DNA from: Bacillota bacterium
GTDB taxonomy: Bacteria; Bacillota_A; Clostridia; DSM-8532
Length of the DNA stretch: 7,738 bases
Reading direction: 5' to 3'
Assembly (NCBI GenBank): GCA_023424865.1
Contig: JAFADM010000353.1
Location: 1-7,738, forward strand
The notes under the pieces are model-generated. The model made no database searches. It was not told where the DNA came from and saw only the letters and a program-made list of their open reading frames with translations. The translations under genes were made by a program, and so were the position numbers. Shown here piece after piece: positions 1 through 6,762 of this stretch; within the stretch, counting starts at the first letter, position 1, and every line of letters starts with the position of its first letter.

Positions 1-616
1 CAATAGCTTCAACATCCTCCAGGGTCTTGGGAAGGGGATAATTCTGTTCCTTTATGGCGCCCAGGCTAATCTGCATACCGGCATTGGGTTCGGAGTTTTC
101 CTGGCCCAGCTCCTTGCCTCCGATATAATAGATGCTCGGATCCTCAAGACTCCAGCGCAGACGCTTGTATGCATCCTCATAGGAATAGAACTTTTGGATG
201 TTGGGCCCATACTGCTCAATAAGCTCATCAAGCTTCAGAACGCCGTTGACATTCTTTAAAATATTCAGATCGCCCTTGGCATAAACCAAATCCGGATAGT
301 CGCCGCTTGCAGCCATGAGGGAAAGCTTTTCCTTGCCCGCATCCTGGCTTATAGCAAATTCAACCTCCAGGGTTACACCTGTCAGTTCCTTGATCTTCTG
401 GGCAACCGGACTTTCATAATTATCCGGATAGGCATTGGTTTCGACACTGTACATGGTAAGAGTGATGGGTTCCAGAGCTTCCGGGGTGGCACTGGGGGAG
501 TCGGAAGCTTTGGCGGTTGGCGTGGGAGTGTTGGAACCGCTCGGCACGCTTGCCTGTCCGCATCCTGCCGCAAGCAGCATGACAGACGCAAGTGCCAGGC
601 TTAGAAATCTTTTCAT
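1..616 (-). CDS. Extracellular sugar-binding lipoprotein of an ABC importer, N-terminal part (YtcQ/LipO-like), cut by window edge
   Basis: This would be the cell-surface receptor that captures a sugar or oligosaccharide and hands it to the two permeases encoded just upstream. Only the first 205 codons are present; family members usually have about 500 or more residues. The N-terminus is a lipoprotein signal: MKRF, a hydrophobic stretch, then LLAAGC with the lipid-anchor cysteine at residue 19. A Ser/Thr/Pro/Ala linker follows (about 20-47), typical of Gram-positive lipoproteins. Mature-domain features include KIKELTGV near residue 74, SGDYPDLVYAKGD near 104, LDELIEQYGPNI near 128 and a TLEDVE segment near 199, all reminiscent of the YtcQ/LipO group. 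The start ATG (614-616) has a strong AGGAGG Shine-Dalgarno 8 nt upstream. It lies 65 bp after the second permease with no evident promoter, so it is probably the third gene of that operon. The family assignment is strong; the substrate is unknown. Confidence 0.9.
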   Translation of the reverse strand, partial: MKRFLSLALASVMLLAAGCGQASVPSGSNTPTPTAKASDSPSATPEALEPITLTMYSVETNAYPDNYESPVAQKIKELTGVTLEVEFAISQDAGKEKLSLMAASGDYPDLVYAKGDLNILKNVNGVLKLDELIEQYGPNIQKFYSYEDAYKRLRWSLEDPSIYYIGGKELGQENSEPNAGMQISLGAIKEQNYPLPKTLEDVEAI

Positions 617-624
617 AAAAACGG

Positions 625-630
625 CCTCCT
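625..630 (-). promoter_or_regulatory. Strong ribosome binding site of the binding-protein gene
   Basis: The minus strand reads AAAGGAGG ending 8 nt before the ATG at 616-614. This is the best Shine-Dalgarno in the transport operon; the two permeases have poly-G versions. That fits the usual need for more binding protein than permease. It also fixes the start codon of the gene that runs off the left edge. Confidence 0.85.
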
Positions 631-681
631 TTTATTGATTTTTATCACATTCCTCTATTGAATGAACCGAGTCGTTAAAAC

Positions 682-1566
682 TCAGCTTTTCACTGCTCCC
701 AGGGTTAAACCCTTCATGAAGTATTTCTGCACAAAGGGATACACAAACAGAATGGGAAGAGTGGCAACAATGGTCATAGCCATACGAAGCGATTCAGGTG
801 AAGTCCGCCTGGCCAGGCTCTCCGTGTTTCCGTAAATATCCTGACCGGAGGACTGGGCGCTAAGGAGAATTTTTTGAAGCTCAAACTGCAGCGTGGTCAA
901 TTTTTTATTGGATCCTGCATAGAGATAGGTATCAAACCAGGAGTTCCACTGTCCCACAGCTACAAAAAGCGATAGCGTTGCAATAACAGGAAGGCACAGC
1001 GGCAGGATAATGCGGAAAAAGATAATGAGGTCATTGGCACCGTCCAGCTTGGCCGACTCCTGCAGCTCAAAGGGAAGTCCGTCGATGAAGGAGCGCAAAA
1101 CCATAACATTAAAGGCACTGATAAGGGTGGGCAGTATGTAAACCCCAAATTTATTCATAAGCCCCAGATTACGAATGAGCATGTATTCCGGAATAAGTCC
1201 CCCGCTGACATACATGGTGATGATGAAGAGAACCGCTACGAACTTGCGTGCAATGTAATCCTCACGGCTTATAACAAAGGCAACCATGGCTGTACTCAAT
1301 ATGCCTGTCAATGTGCCCACCAGTGTACGAAGTACCGAAATAGAGATGGATGGACCTATAGCGGAGTTTTTGAAAATCTCAGCGTAATTGTTGAGAGTAA
1401 ACATCCTTGGATAGAGGGTAATACCGCCTCGAACCGTATCCAGAGAATCGTTGAGGGATATTGCCAGAACATTCAAGAAGGGGTAAAGAGTGACCACTGA
1501 TAAAAGAATCATAATCATGTAATTAAAACCGTTAAAAACTCTATCGTTAACTGTAGGTTTAATCAT
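682..1566 (-). CDS. Carbohydrate ABC transporter permease, YtcP/LplC type
   Basis: This is the second membrane subunit of the sugar importer; it should pair with the LplB-type permease to form the translocation channel. It has 294 residues, normal for the family. About six hydrophobic segments are visible, starting at residues 15-36, 76-100 and 107-128. The EAA loop that docks on the ATPase lies at about 168-193 (LQESAKLDGAND, with the invariant Gly176). The C-terminus carries the family signature: SPESLRMAM at 256-264, a last membrane helix, then KYFMKGLTLGAVK at 281-293. It starts at ATG 1566 behind a GGGGGGAG Shine-Dalgarno 8 nt upstream and lies 18 bp after the preceding permease, so the two are co-transcribed. 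It is CUT1-family (carbohydrate uptake) by resemblance. The substrate cannot be read from the sequence. Confidence 0.93.
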   Translation of the reverse strand: MIKPTVNDRVFNGFNYMIMILLSVVTLYPFLNVLAISLNDSLDTVRGGITLYPRMFTLNNYAEIFKNSAIGPSISISVLRTLVGTLTGILSTAMVAFVISREDYIARKFVAVLFIITMYVSGGLIPEYMLIRNLGLMNKFGVYILPTLISAFNVMVLRSFIDGLPFELQESAKLDGANDLIIFFRIILPLCLPVIATLSLFVAVGQWNSWFDTYLYAGSNKKLTTLQFELQKILLSAQSSGQDIYGNTESLARRTSPESLRMAMTIVATLPILFVYPFVQKYFMKGLTLGAVKS

Positions 1567-1584
1567 TTCAAGCTCCCCCCTTTC

Positions 1585-2553
1585 CTATACGACCTTGATG
1601 CCCGTTATTTTTTTGCTTATGCCGTTGGCAGAGAAAACCAGAATGATACTGATTACCGACTTGAAAATACCGGCAGCCGTTCCAAAAGCCCATCTGCCTG
1701 CCCGCACACCGTAATCCAATATGTAGAGATCCAGTACGGAGGCATAGTCTCTGACGACGGAATTACGCATCAGAAATTGCTTCTCAAATCCGATATTAAC
1801 CAGGTTTCCTATGGTCATAATGAGAATGATGATCACTGTAGGCATAATACCCGGCAAAGTGACATGCCATATTTTTCTGAACCGGCTTGCTCCGTCCACC
1901 ATGGCCGCTTCATACAGCTCGGGAGAGATACCTGCGATGGCTGCAAGAAAAATAATGGAGTTCCAGCCGATTTCCTTCCAGACATCCGCGAAGGTGACAA
2001 TCCACCAGAACAGCTTGGGTTCTGCCATGAACTGCACCGGCTTATCTACAAGGCCCAGGGTCATAATCACCTGGTTGACAACTCCTCCGTCCACCGAAAG
2101 CATTTTGTTAAACAAACTGGCTACCACAACCCAGGATACGAAGTGAGGCAGGTAGGAAATGGTTTGAACTGTTTTCTTAAAGGTCTTAGCCTGAATTTCA
2201 TTAATAAGAATAGCCAGGATAATGGGAAGTGTAAATCCGAAGACCAGCGACATAAAGCGCATAACCAGCGTATTTCGCATAGCCAGGTAAAAAGCAGGAT
2301 CATTGAACATGTTGACAAAATAGTCTATCCCTATCCATTGCTGTTCAAAAAAAGGCTTGCCCGGCATATATTTCTGAAAGGCCATGGTCCAGCCAAACAG
2401 CGGTACGTACCGAAAAATAATAACCCAGACAATAAAGGGAATGGACATAAGAAGAAGAAACTTCTGCTCTTTAAGAATTTTTAGGCTTATCCTTCTTTTT
2501 TTTACGACAGGCTTCATGCCGGAAGCCCGAATAGTTGTTTCAGCCCTCTGCAT
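1585..2553 (-). CDS. Carbohydrate ABC transporter permease, LplB/YteP type
   Basis: This is the first membrane subunit of the importer, with 322 residues. After a basic cytoplasmic tail (KKRR near 18-21) comes the first helix at about 32-54. Its end, FRYVPLFGWTMAFQKY (47-62), is highly typical of LplB-type permeases. The NTLVMR segment (94-99), the PHFVSWVV segment (136-143) and the EAA loop ELYEAAMVDGASR (212-224, Gly221), continuing to LPGI, are also as expected. I chose ATG 2553, preceded by a run of seven G residues that can serve as Shine-Dalgarno; an internal Met13 (codon at 2517-2515) has no ribosome site. The gene opens the transport operon. It follows the response regulator by 177 bp containing its own candidate promoter and a structured leader. 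The transporter has no local ATPase; LplB/YtcP systems commonly borrow a shared MsmX-like ATPase. The substrate is unknown. Confidence 0.93.
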   Translation of the reverse strand: MQRAETTIRASGMKPVVKKRRISLKILKEQKFLLLMSIPFIVWVIIFRYVPLFGWTMAFQKYMPGKPFFEQQWIGIDYFVNMFNDPAFYLAMRNTLVMRFMSLVFGFTLPIILAILINEIQAKTFKKTVQTISYLPHFVSWVVVASLFNKMLSVDGGVVNQVIMTLGLVDKPVQFMAEPKLFWWIVTFADVWKEIGWNSIIFLAAIAGISPELYEAAMVDGASRFRKIWHVTLPGIMPTVIIILIMTIGNLVNIGFEKQFLMRNSVVRDYASVLDLYILDYGVRAGRWAFGTAAGIFKSVISIILVFSANGISKKITGIKVV

Positions 2554-2559
2554 AGTCGT

Positions 2560-2566
2560 CCCCCCC
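2560..2566 (-). promoter_or_regulatory. Poly-G Shine-Dalgarno of the first permease
   Basis: Seven consecutive G residues on the minus strand end 6 nt before the ATG at 2553. They can pair with the CCUCC of 16S rRNA through G-C and G-U pairs, and no other purine-rich site is present. The site supports the chosen start. It is unusual in being a homopolymer; see the matching finding. Confidence 0.6.
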
Positions 2567-2610
2567 GGTCTTAAGAATGATGTCGGCTTAACAACGGTTG
2601 CGCCGCAGTT

Positions 2611-2655
2611 GCACCCAAAGTTCTAATCTCACCCGGAACTTTTTGTATCGGGTGC
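2611..2655 (-). promoter_or_regulatory. Imperfect 13-bp stem-loop at the predicted 5' end of the permease mRNA
   Basis: On the minus strand GCACCC (2655-2650) pairs with GGGTGC (2616-2611), and AAAGTTC (2642-2636) pairs with GAACTTT (2623-2617). This leaves a 7-nt bulge (2649-2643) and a 12-nt loop (2635-2624). An alternative, mutually exclusive hairpin pairs CACCCG (2654-2649) with CGGGTG (2635-2630). The predicted transcription start, about 7 nt beyond the -10 at 2667-2662, is at about 2655, so the stem would begin the RNA. It does not cover the ribosome site at 2560-2566. I recognise no known riboswitch. A role as a 5' stabilising hairpin or switch is inference. Confidence 0.4.
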
Positions 2656-2661
2656 ATTTCT

Positions 2662-2690
2662 ACTATAGCATCCAAAGCCCTTCCGGGGGC
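2662..2690 (-). promoter_or_regulatory. Candidate promoter of the transport operon (extended -10, no good -35)
   Basis: The minus strand has TGCTATAGT: TATAGT at 2667-2662 preceded by the TGN extension. At 17 bp upstream (2690-2685) there is no TTGACA-like hexamer, only part of a CCGGAA inverted repeat. An extended -10 with a missing -35 suits an activator-dependent promoter, which fits the AraC-type response regulator encoded immediately upstream. The start would be about 2655, giving a leader of about 100 nt. Confidence 0.5.
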
Positions 2691-2695
2691 ACCGG

Positions 2696-2726
2696 AATAA
2701 TTAGTTCTCTTTTACTGTAATAATTA
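2696..2726 (-). promoter_or_regulatory. Direct repeats upstream of the permease promoter, possible response-regulator operator
   Basis: The 8-mer TAATTATT occurs twice in the same orientation on the minus strand, at 2726-2719 and 2703-2696, 23 bp apart (about two helical turns). Comparing the next four bases as well, 10 of 12 positions match (TAATTATTNCNG). The copies are centred near -68 and -45 relative to the predicted start. AraC-family regulators typically bind pairs of direct repeats in such positions. The sites are AT-rich, so a chance match is possible. Confidence 0.35.
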
Positions 2727-2730
2727 AACC

Positions 2731-4326
2731 CTATTCACCCGCTCCGTTCTCCACCGTTCCCGACGGAGGTGTTTTATAACCCGAGGGCGAAACACCTGTG
2801 TACTTTTTAAACTTCTTATAAAAGTAATCAATATCCTTAAAGCCGATCCTTTCGGCTACCTGATAGACCTTGAGCCCGTCCTTTAAAAACTCCTTGGCTT
2901 TGGAGATGCGGATATGATCCAGGTAGGTATTGAAGGGCATGCCGGTAGTATTGCGAAAAAGCTTGCCCAGATAGGCACTGTTATAGTTGAAGAGTACGGC
3001 CAGCTCCTCCAGTTTTAAGTCCCTGGCATAATTTCTGGCGATGTAATCCGTCAGCTTTTTAACAGGGTTGTCGGGCCTTCCTGCCGACAGTTCCTCCGAC
3101 AGAGTGAGAACAAGGAACTTGAGATACCCATGAAGTCCCTGAAGGCTGCTTTTTCGATACATCTCGTTTATAGCCTCCTTCTCCCGTGCTTTTTCCTTTA
3201 GCTCCGCGCTGTCGGCAAGTCCGTTTATCAGCTTCATGTAAAGATGGGCACAGGTGGCCTTGATGGATGCCTCATTCTGGTTTCCGTTTAAAAATAACCG
3301 CCGCAGCTCTTCGAGAAGATCGTTGATTAGCTGGACATTGTTTACATCCACGGCATTATAAAGATTTTCCGATAACAGCAGAAGATCCGGCTCTAAAGGA
3401 TCCTCCCCCTCCTCCATTCTATCGGAAAGCCCCTGAGATTCAGGGGTCTCCTCAACACCCAAAGCTATAATCTTATTGTTCCCATAAATAAACTTTTTTT
3501 CCATCAGCCTTTTAGCCAGCTTGTAGGAAGAAGGGATTTCGCCGGTGTGCTGAACCACCGAGCCCAGGGAGAGAATAATTTTGATGCCTGATCGCCTTTC
3601 CACCTCTTTGCGAAGCTCCACCAGAATCCGATGGTAGGAGGCAAAGCCCATGTTTTTATAAAGAATAACCACATCATTGCCCATAACCAGTACATAGCCG
3701 TGTCCCTGGCTGCTTACGAAAGACTCCGCACCGTAGCACAGCATCTCCCTGTCCACCTCTTCGTCTGATTCATCCTCGGGATCCTTATCTATAAGAACGA
3801 TCTGATAGGAGGCCCACGGCAGGCCCAGTCCATAAATCCTATTGCAGCGATGAAGCGTCTCCTCGTCCAGGCGGCCCAGTACAAGGCTTTGCAGGGCCTT
3901 GTCTCTTGAAAGTGCAACGCTTAGCTCCCTGGCATTCTGGGCATCGGTCTGTTCCTCTAAAAGAGCCTTTATTCGGCCTACCTTTTCCTCCAGCTCTTCC
4001 TCTTCGATGGGCTTTAGTATATAAAAGTCAATGCCAAGCTCCACTGCCTCCTGGGCAAATTTAAAGTCTGAATACGCCGTAAGAAGTATAATCCGGGTGG
4101 GAATCCCCTCTTTTTTCAGGTGGCGAATAAGCTCCAGACCATTCATTTCAGGCATCTTAATATCGATTACTGCCAGATCCGGCTTCTTTTCCCGGATAAG
4201 CGCAAGCCCGCTTCTTCCATCCTCCGCTTCACCGCAAAGGACCATATTTAAAGCCGACCAGTTAATGATGGTTTTAAGACCCTCCCGGATCACAGGCTCA
4301 TCGTCAATTAGCGCTACTTTAAACAT
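2731..4326 (-). CDS. Response regulator, YesN type, with C-terminal AraC-family DNA-binding domain
   Basis: This cytoplasmic transcription factor is the partner of the adjacent kinase. The receiver domain spans about 1-120, with acidic pocket D8/D9, phospho-acceptor D55 in LAVIDIKMPEMNG, T83, and K105 in LKP. All key residues are present, so it should be phosphorylated normally. A long central region (about 120-415) is of the kind seen in YesN proteins and has no catalytic motif I recognise. The AraC-type domain covers about 420-518, with two helix-turn-helix units (about 438-458 and 486-508) and the family ending YFYKKFKKYTGVSPSGY. The length of 531 residues is normal for the group. The start overlaps the kinase stop codon (ATGTTTAA, 8 bp shared), and AAAGGA lies upstream inside the kinase gene, so translation is coupled. 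The expected target is the importer operon 177 bp downstream; that is inference from position. Confidence 0.95.
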   Translation of the reverse strand: MFKVALIDDEPVIREGLKTIINWSALNMVLCGEAEDGRSGLALIREKKPDLAVIDIKMPEMNGLELIRHLKKEGIPTRIILLTAYSDFKFAQEAVELGIDFYILKPIEEEELEEKVGRIKALLEEQTDAQNARELSVALSRDKALQSLVLGRLDEETLHRCNRIYGLGLPWASYQIVLIDKDPEDESDEEVDREMLCYGAESFVSSQGHGYVLVMGNDVVILYKNMGFASYHRILVELRKEVERRSGIKIILSLGSVVQHTGEIPSSYKLAKRLMEKKFIYGNNKIIALGVEETPESQGLSDRMEEGEDPLEPDLLLLSENLYNAVDVNNVQLINDLLEELRRLFLNGNQNEASIKATCAHLYMKLINGLADSAELKEKAREKEAINEMYRKSSLQGLHGYLKFLVLTLSEELSAGRPDNPVKKLTDYIARNYARDLKLEELAVLFNYNSAYLGKLFRNTTGMPFNTYLDHIRISKAKEFLKDGLKVYQVAERIGFKDIDYFYKKFKKYTGVSPSGYKTPPSGTVENGAGE

Positions 4327-6130
4327 TGTCCCAATCCTTTCCGGGTAAAGTTATTACCACCTGGGTTCCCTGACTGCTTTCACTTGTCAGGGACAGACCA
4401 TAGGCCTCTCCGTAAAATAACCGAATCCTTTGATGTATATTGGTAAGGCCGATACGTCTTTCCGTGCCATCCTCCGTTTCGGCAAGGGAGTTTCTTACCC
4501 TCTGAAGCTGCTCGGGCTCCATGCCCGCCCCGTTGTCGGAGACTTTAATTTTAAGCAGCTCCCCATCCTTAAAGATGCCGATGTCAATCTTACCAACTCC
4601 CTTTTTGTTTTCAATACCATGTATGACGGCATTTTCAACAATGGGCTGAATAATAAGGGGAAGGATCATCCTCTCCATAAGGGCATCCTCCTCCACATGA
4701 ATGCTGTACTGCACCCTTTCGCCGTATCTGAAGATCTGGATATCCAGATAATTCTTCACCATTTCAAGCTCGTAGGCCAGGGTGACGGGATGGTTTCCTA
4801 TCTCCAGATTGCGCCTCATGATTTTGCCGATAAGCTTCACCACCCCGGCTATTTCATGCTCGCCCCGGGTATGGGCCTTCATCCGTACCGTTTCCAGGGC
4901 GTTAAACAAAAAGTGGGGATTTATCTGGTTAGCCAGCATCTTAAGCTTAATTTCCTTTTGGCGGATGGCAAGCTGATTTTTCTGAACGTTGACCTCGTTG
5001 ATTTCTTTTACGAGCTCCTTTAAGGACAGGGACATGGTTTCAAGATCCTTTGACAGCTGGCCCATTTCATCCTCTCCCCGTACGGTGGGAATATAGTCGA
5101 AATGCCCCATAGCCACCTTGTGCATATCAAGGCTTATGGCACGCATCCGGTTTCCGATGCCCTTGGTGAAAAGAGTAATCAGCAAAAAAGATACCAAAAG
5201 GCTTGCCGCCATAATAGAAATGCCCAAAAGCGCCGTTTTCGCCGTCTTTTCGTTTATGGTGCTCAAGGGAACTATGGATATAATTCGAAAGGCTTCATTG
5301 CTGATACTGGGTGAAAAGGTCTTCACAATGGCTTTTGCCGGATGCCCCTCATACTCAGTAACCCATACGCCCTGTTCTTTATCGTCTGCCACAGAATAGA
5401 CAGTATCTTTTATATTGTGTCCAATGAGCTTTCTCTCACCCGCTCCAACGATGTTGCCCTGATCATCGCAGATAACCGTGGCGAAAGGCTCGCTCTTCAA
5501 AAGATTAAGAAGGTAGTCCCGATTAAACCTTATGACAAGCATGCCCAGGCTCCGATAGCCATAATTTGCCCTTACGACGGTGGTAAGGGCAAAATTGCTG
5601 TCTCTTCCAATATCGTCATAGGTGTACTGCCAGACAATGCGTCCATTGGCTTCCTCGGCTCTTTTAAACCATTCCGACTCTCTTACGGCAGGCTCTGCTT
5701 TAATAAACTGTCCATTATTAAGCATGGTTTCATTATCCACATAGAGTCTTATATATTCGATCTGGCGGCTGTAATAAATGAGATTGTTGTTAAAGCCTTT
5801 ATAGATATTGTAGGCGTCCATCACCTGCTGTGCGCTTTCATACTCCTTCAGAACCACATCCTGAAGGTTCTTGTCAATATGGGCCATATACGAAATGTCC
5901 ATGGCAATGCGCAAAAGCTCGTCAAAACGGAGATATACCCTGTCAACATTTACCTTGGCCTCTGAAATGGCCTGTTCCACCACCATCTGGTTCATGCTGT
6001 GAATGAGAATAAGACCCACCAGAAGCACGGGTATGAACACGGTTAAAAGATATGAAAAAGTCAATTTCTTTCCTATTTTCATATTATTGTATTTTCTGAT
6101 CGCCAAAAAGTCCGTTTTCTTCAAGTTCAT
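4319..6130 (-). CDS. Membrane sensor histidine kinase, YesM type (HisKA_7TM-lacking, HPK7-like)
   Basis: This 603-residue kinase senses an extracellular signal and phosphorylates the downstream regulator. Two membrane helices (about 25-45 and 300-321) enclose an extracellular sensor region of about 250 residues, probably a dCache-like fold as in other YesM proteins (inference). A HAMP linker follows at about 321-373. The phosphorylation site is in NQINPHFLFNALE, with His406. The ATP-binding domain shows the N box IIQPIVENAVIHG (493-505, Asn500), the G1 box SDNGAGM (531-537), and a later glycine segment RIGLTNIHQRI (559-569). The start ATG 6130 has AAAGGGGAG upstream, 4 nt from the codon. The gene follows the divIC terminator and has its own candidate promoter. 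It is the first gene of a two-gene signalling operon. The ligand is unknown, but linkage to a CUT1-type importer suggests a sugar or a sugar-bound receptor. Confidence 0.95.
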   Translation of the reverse strand: MNLKKTDFLAIRKYNNMKIGKKLTFSYLLTVFIPVLLVGLILIHSMNQMVVEQAISEAKVNVDRVYLRFDELLRIAMDISYMAHIDKNLQDVVLKEYESAQQVMDAYNIYKGFNNNLIYYSRQIEYIRLYVDNETMLNNGQFIKAEPAVRESEWFKRAEEANGRIVWQYTYDDIGRDSNFALTTVVRANYGYRSLGMLVIRFNRDYLLNLLKSEPFATVICDDQGNIVGAGERKLIGHNIKDTVYSVADDKEQGVWVTEYEGHPAKAIVKTFSPSISNEAFRIISIVPLSTINEKTAKTALLGISIMAASLLVSFLLITLFTKGIGNRMRAISLDMHKVAMGHFDYIPTVRGEDEMGQLSKDLETMSLSLKELVKEINEVNVQKNQLAIRQKEIKLKMLANQINPHFLFNALETVRMKAHTRGEHEIAGVVKLIGKIMRRNLEIGNHPVTLAYELEMVKNYLDIQIFRYGERVQYSIHVEEDALMERMILPLIIQPIVENAVIHGIENKKGVGKIDIGIFKDGELLKIKVSDNGAGMEPEQLQRVRNSLAETEDGTERRIGLTNIHQRIRLFYGEAYGLSLTSESSQGTQVVITLPGKDWDNV

Positions 6131-6198
6131 TTCGCTCCCCTTTAATAAAAATGGGACAGCACGTAAACCTTCCCCGGATTTATTCTGATCTTATACAC

Positions 6199-6227
6199 AC
6201 TATAACATTATTTTCAGAAAGACCATA
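6199..6227 (-). promoter_or_regulatory. Candidate promoter of the kinase-regulator operon
   Basis: The minus strand has TGTTATAGT: TATAGT at 6204-6199 with a TGN extension. The hexamer 17 bp upstream (6227-6222, TATGGT) is a poor -35. The start would be about 6192, leaving a leader of about 60 nt before the kinase ATG. A small ATAGCCCTAT inverted repeat (6225-6234) overlaps the -35 position. The core ATGYTATAGT is shared with the transport promoter at 2662-2667. Confidence 0.45.
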
Positions 6228-6264
6228 GCCCTATTTGGACAGGATCTTAATTTGACATGATTGT

Positions 6265-6292
6265 AAAAAAATAAGGGGCTCTCGGCCCCCTT
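6265..6292 (-). terminator. Intrinsic terminator after divIC
   Basis: On the minus strand AAGGGG (6292-6287) pairs with CCCCTT (6278-6273) around an 8-nt loop. A further register with C-G closing is possible. One A is followed by seven T residues on the minus strand (6271-6265). It lies 48 bp past the divIC stop and upstream of the kinase promoter, so it separates the sporulation/division genes from the sugar-sensing operon. Confidence 0.9.
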
Positions 6293-6339
6293 CGCTTTTA
6301 CGGATTTACGTTTGTTAACAGCATGCAATGGTTTGCCGA

Positions 6340-6624
6340 TTATTTGTCGATATCAACAAAGATCCGCTCGCCATCCTTTACCATACCCAGTTTTTCACGG
6401 GCGATTTTTTCAATGCTTTCGTCACTGGTAATTTCGTCCCGTTGTTCTAAAAGGGCTTGCTTGCTTTCCGTCTCTTTTTTAACTTTTTCCTCAAGAAGCT
6501 TCATTTGCAGCTTAATTTCATAGAACTCGGTTGCCTGAGCATTGAAGGTAAAGGTACCATATACAATGGTTCCTGCAACCAGAGGCATAATCCACCAGCC
6601 CGCTTTTTTCTTTCGTGTAGCCAC
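6340..6624 (-). CDS. divIC: Septum formation initiator, FtsB/DivIC family
   Basis: DivIC is a small bitopic divisome protein that acts with FtsL and DivIB in septal peptidoglycan synthesis at the division site. The 94-residue product has a basic cytoplasmic tail (RKKK at 4-7), one membrane helix (about 10-28), a coiled coil (about 34-66) and the conserved end SDESIEKIAREKLGMVKDGE (67-86). That length is typical for Clostridia; Bacillus DivIC is longer. The start is GTG at 6624-6622. It is fixed by an in-frame TGA only three codons upstream (6633-6631), which is itself the end of an AGGTGA Shine-Dalgarno (6636-6631). The gene follows yabP-yabQ, as in B. subtilis, but across a 279-bp gap with its own candidate promoter, and ends at a strong terminator. 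In the B. subtilis order an S1-domain gene would follow; here an unrelated signalling operon does. Confidence 0.9.
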   Translation of the reverse strand: MATRKKKAGWWIMPLVAGTIVYGTFTFNAQATEFYEIKLQMKLLEEKVKKETESKQALLEQRDEITSDESIEKIAREKLGMVKDGERIFVDIDK

Positions 6625-6762
6625 AGGTTCTCACCTACCTGGAAGACATAAGTTTAATTTAAGTACCATACAACTGAGAAATGCCCATAAAAAAACAACT
6701 TGTTTTATTGGCGCATCCTATCAATTGGTTTGCGGGCATAGCCCGATTTAGTTCGTGAACTT

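Noticed and set aside
1777..2484. A 235-residue open frame on the plus strand
   Set aside because: It is fully antisense to the LplB-type permease, has no ribosome site, and reads as a low-information His/Lys/Asn-rich product. It is a shadow of the real gene.
2681..2697. The CCGGAA hairpin as terminator of the kinase-regulator operon
   Set aside because: The minus strand continues GGGCTTTGG without a T run, so read-through into the transport genes remains possible.
5342..5965. A 207-residue plus-strand frame, with another of 197 residues at 4430-5023
   Set aside because: Both are antisense to the histidine kinase, whose domains and catalytic motifs are continuous on the minus strand. Neither has a plausible Shine-Dalgarno or a recognisable domain.
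6252..6257. TTGACA on the plus strand as a -35 element
   Set aside because: Seventeen bases downstream lies GGGGCT of the terminator, not a -10, and no plus-strand gene follows.
6343..6350. TTTGTCGA resembling a Spo0A box
   Set aside because: It lies in the last codons of divIC, far from any start point, and matches only part of the consensus.
6659..6739. A 26-residue minus-strand frame in the divIC leader
   Set aside because: It starts inside the CGGGC/GCCCG hairpin with no Shine-Dalgarno and has no recognisable composition. A regulatory leader peptide cannot be supported.
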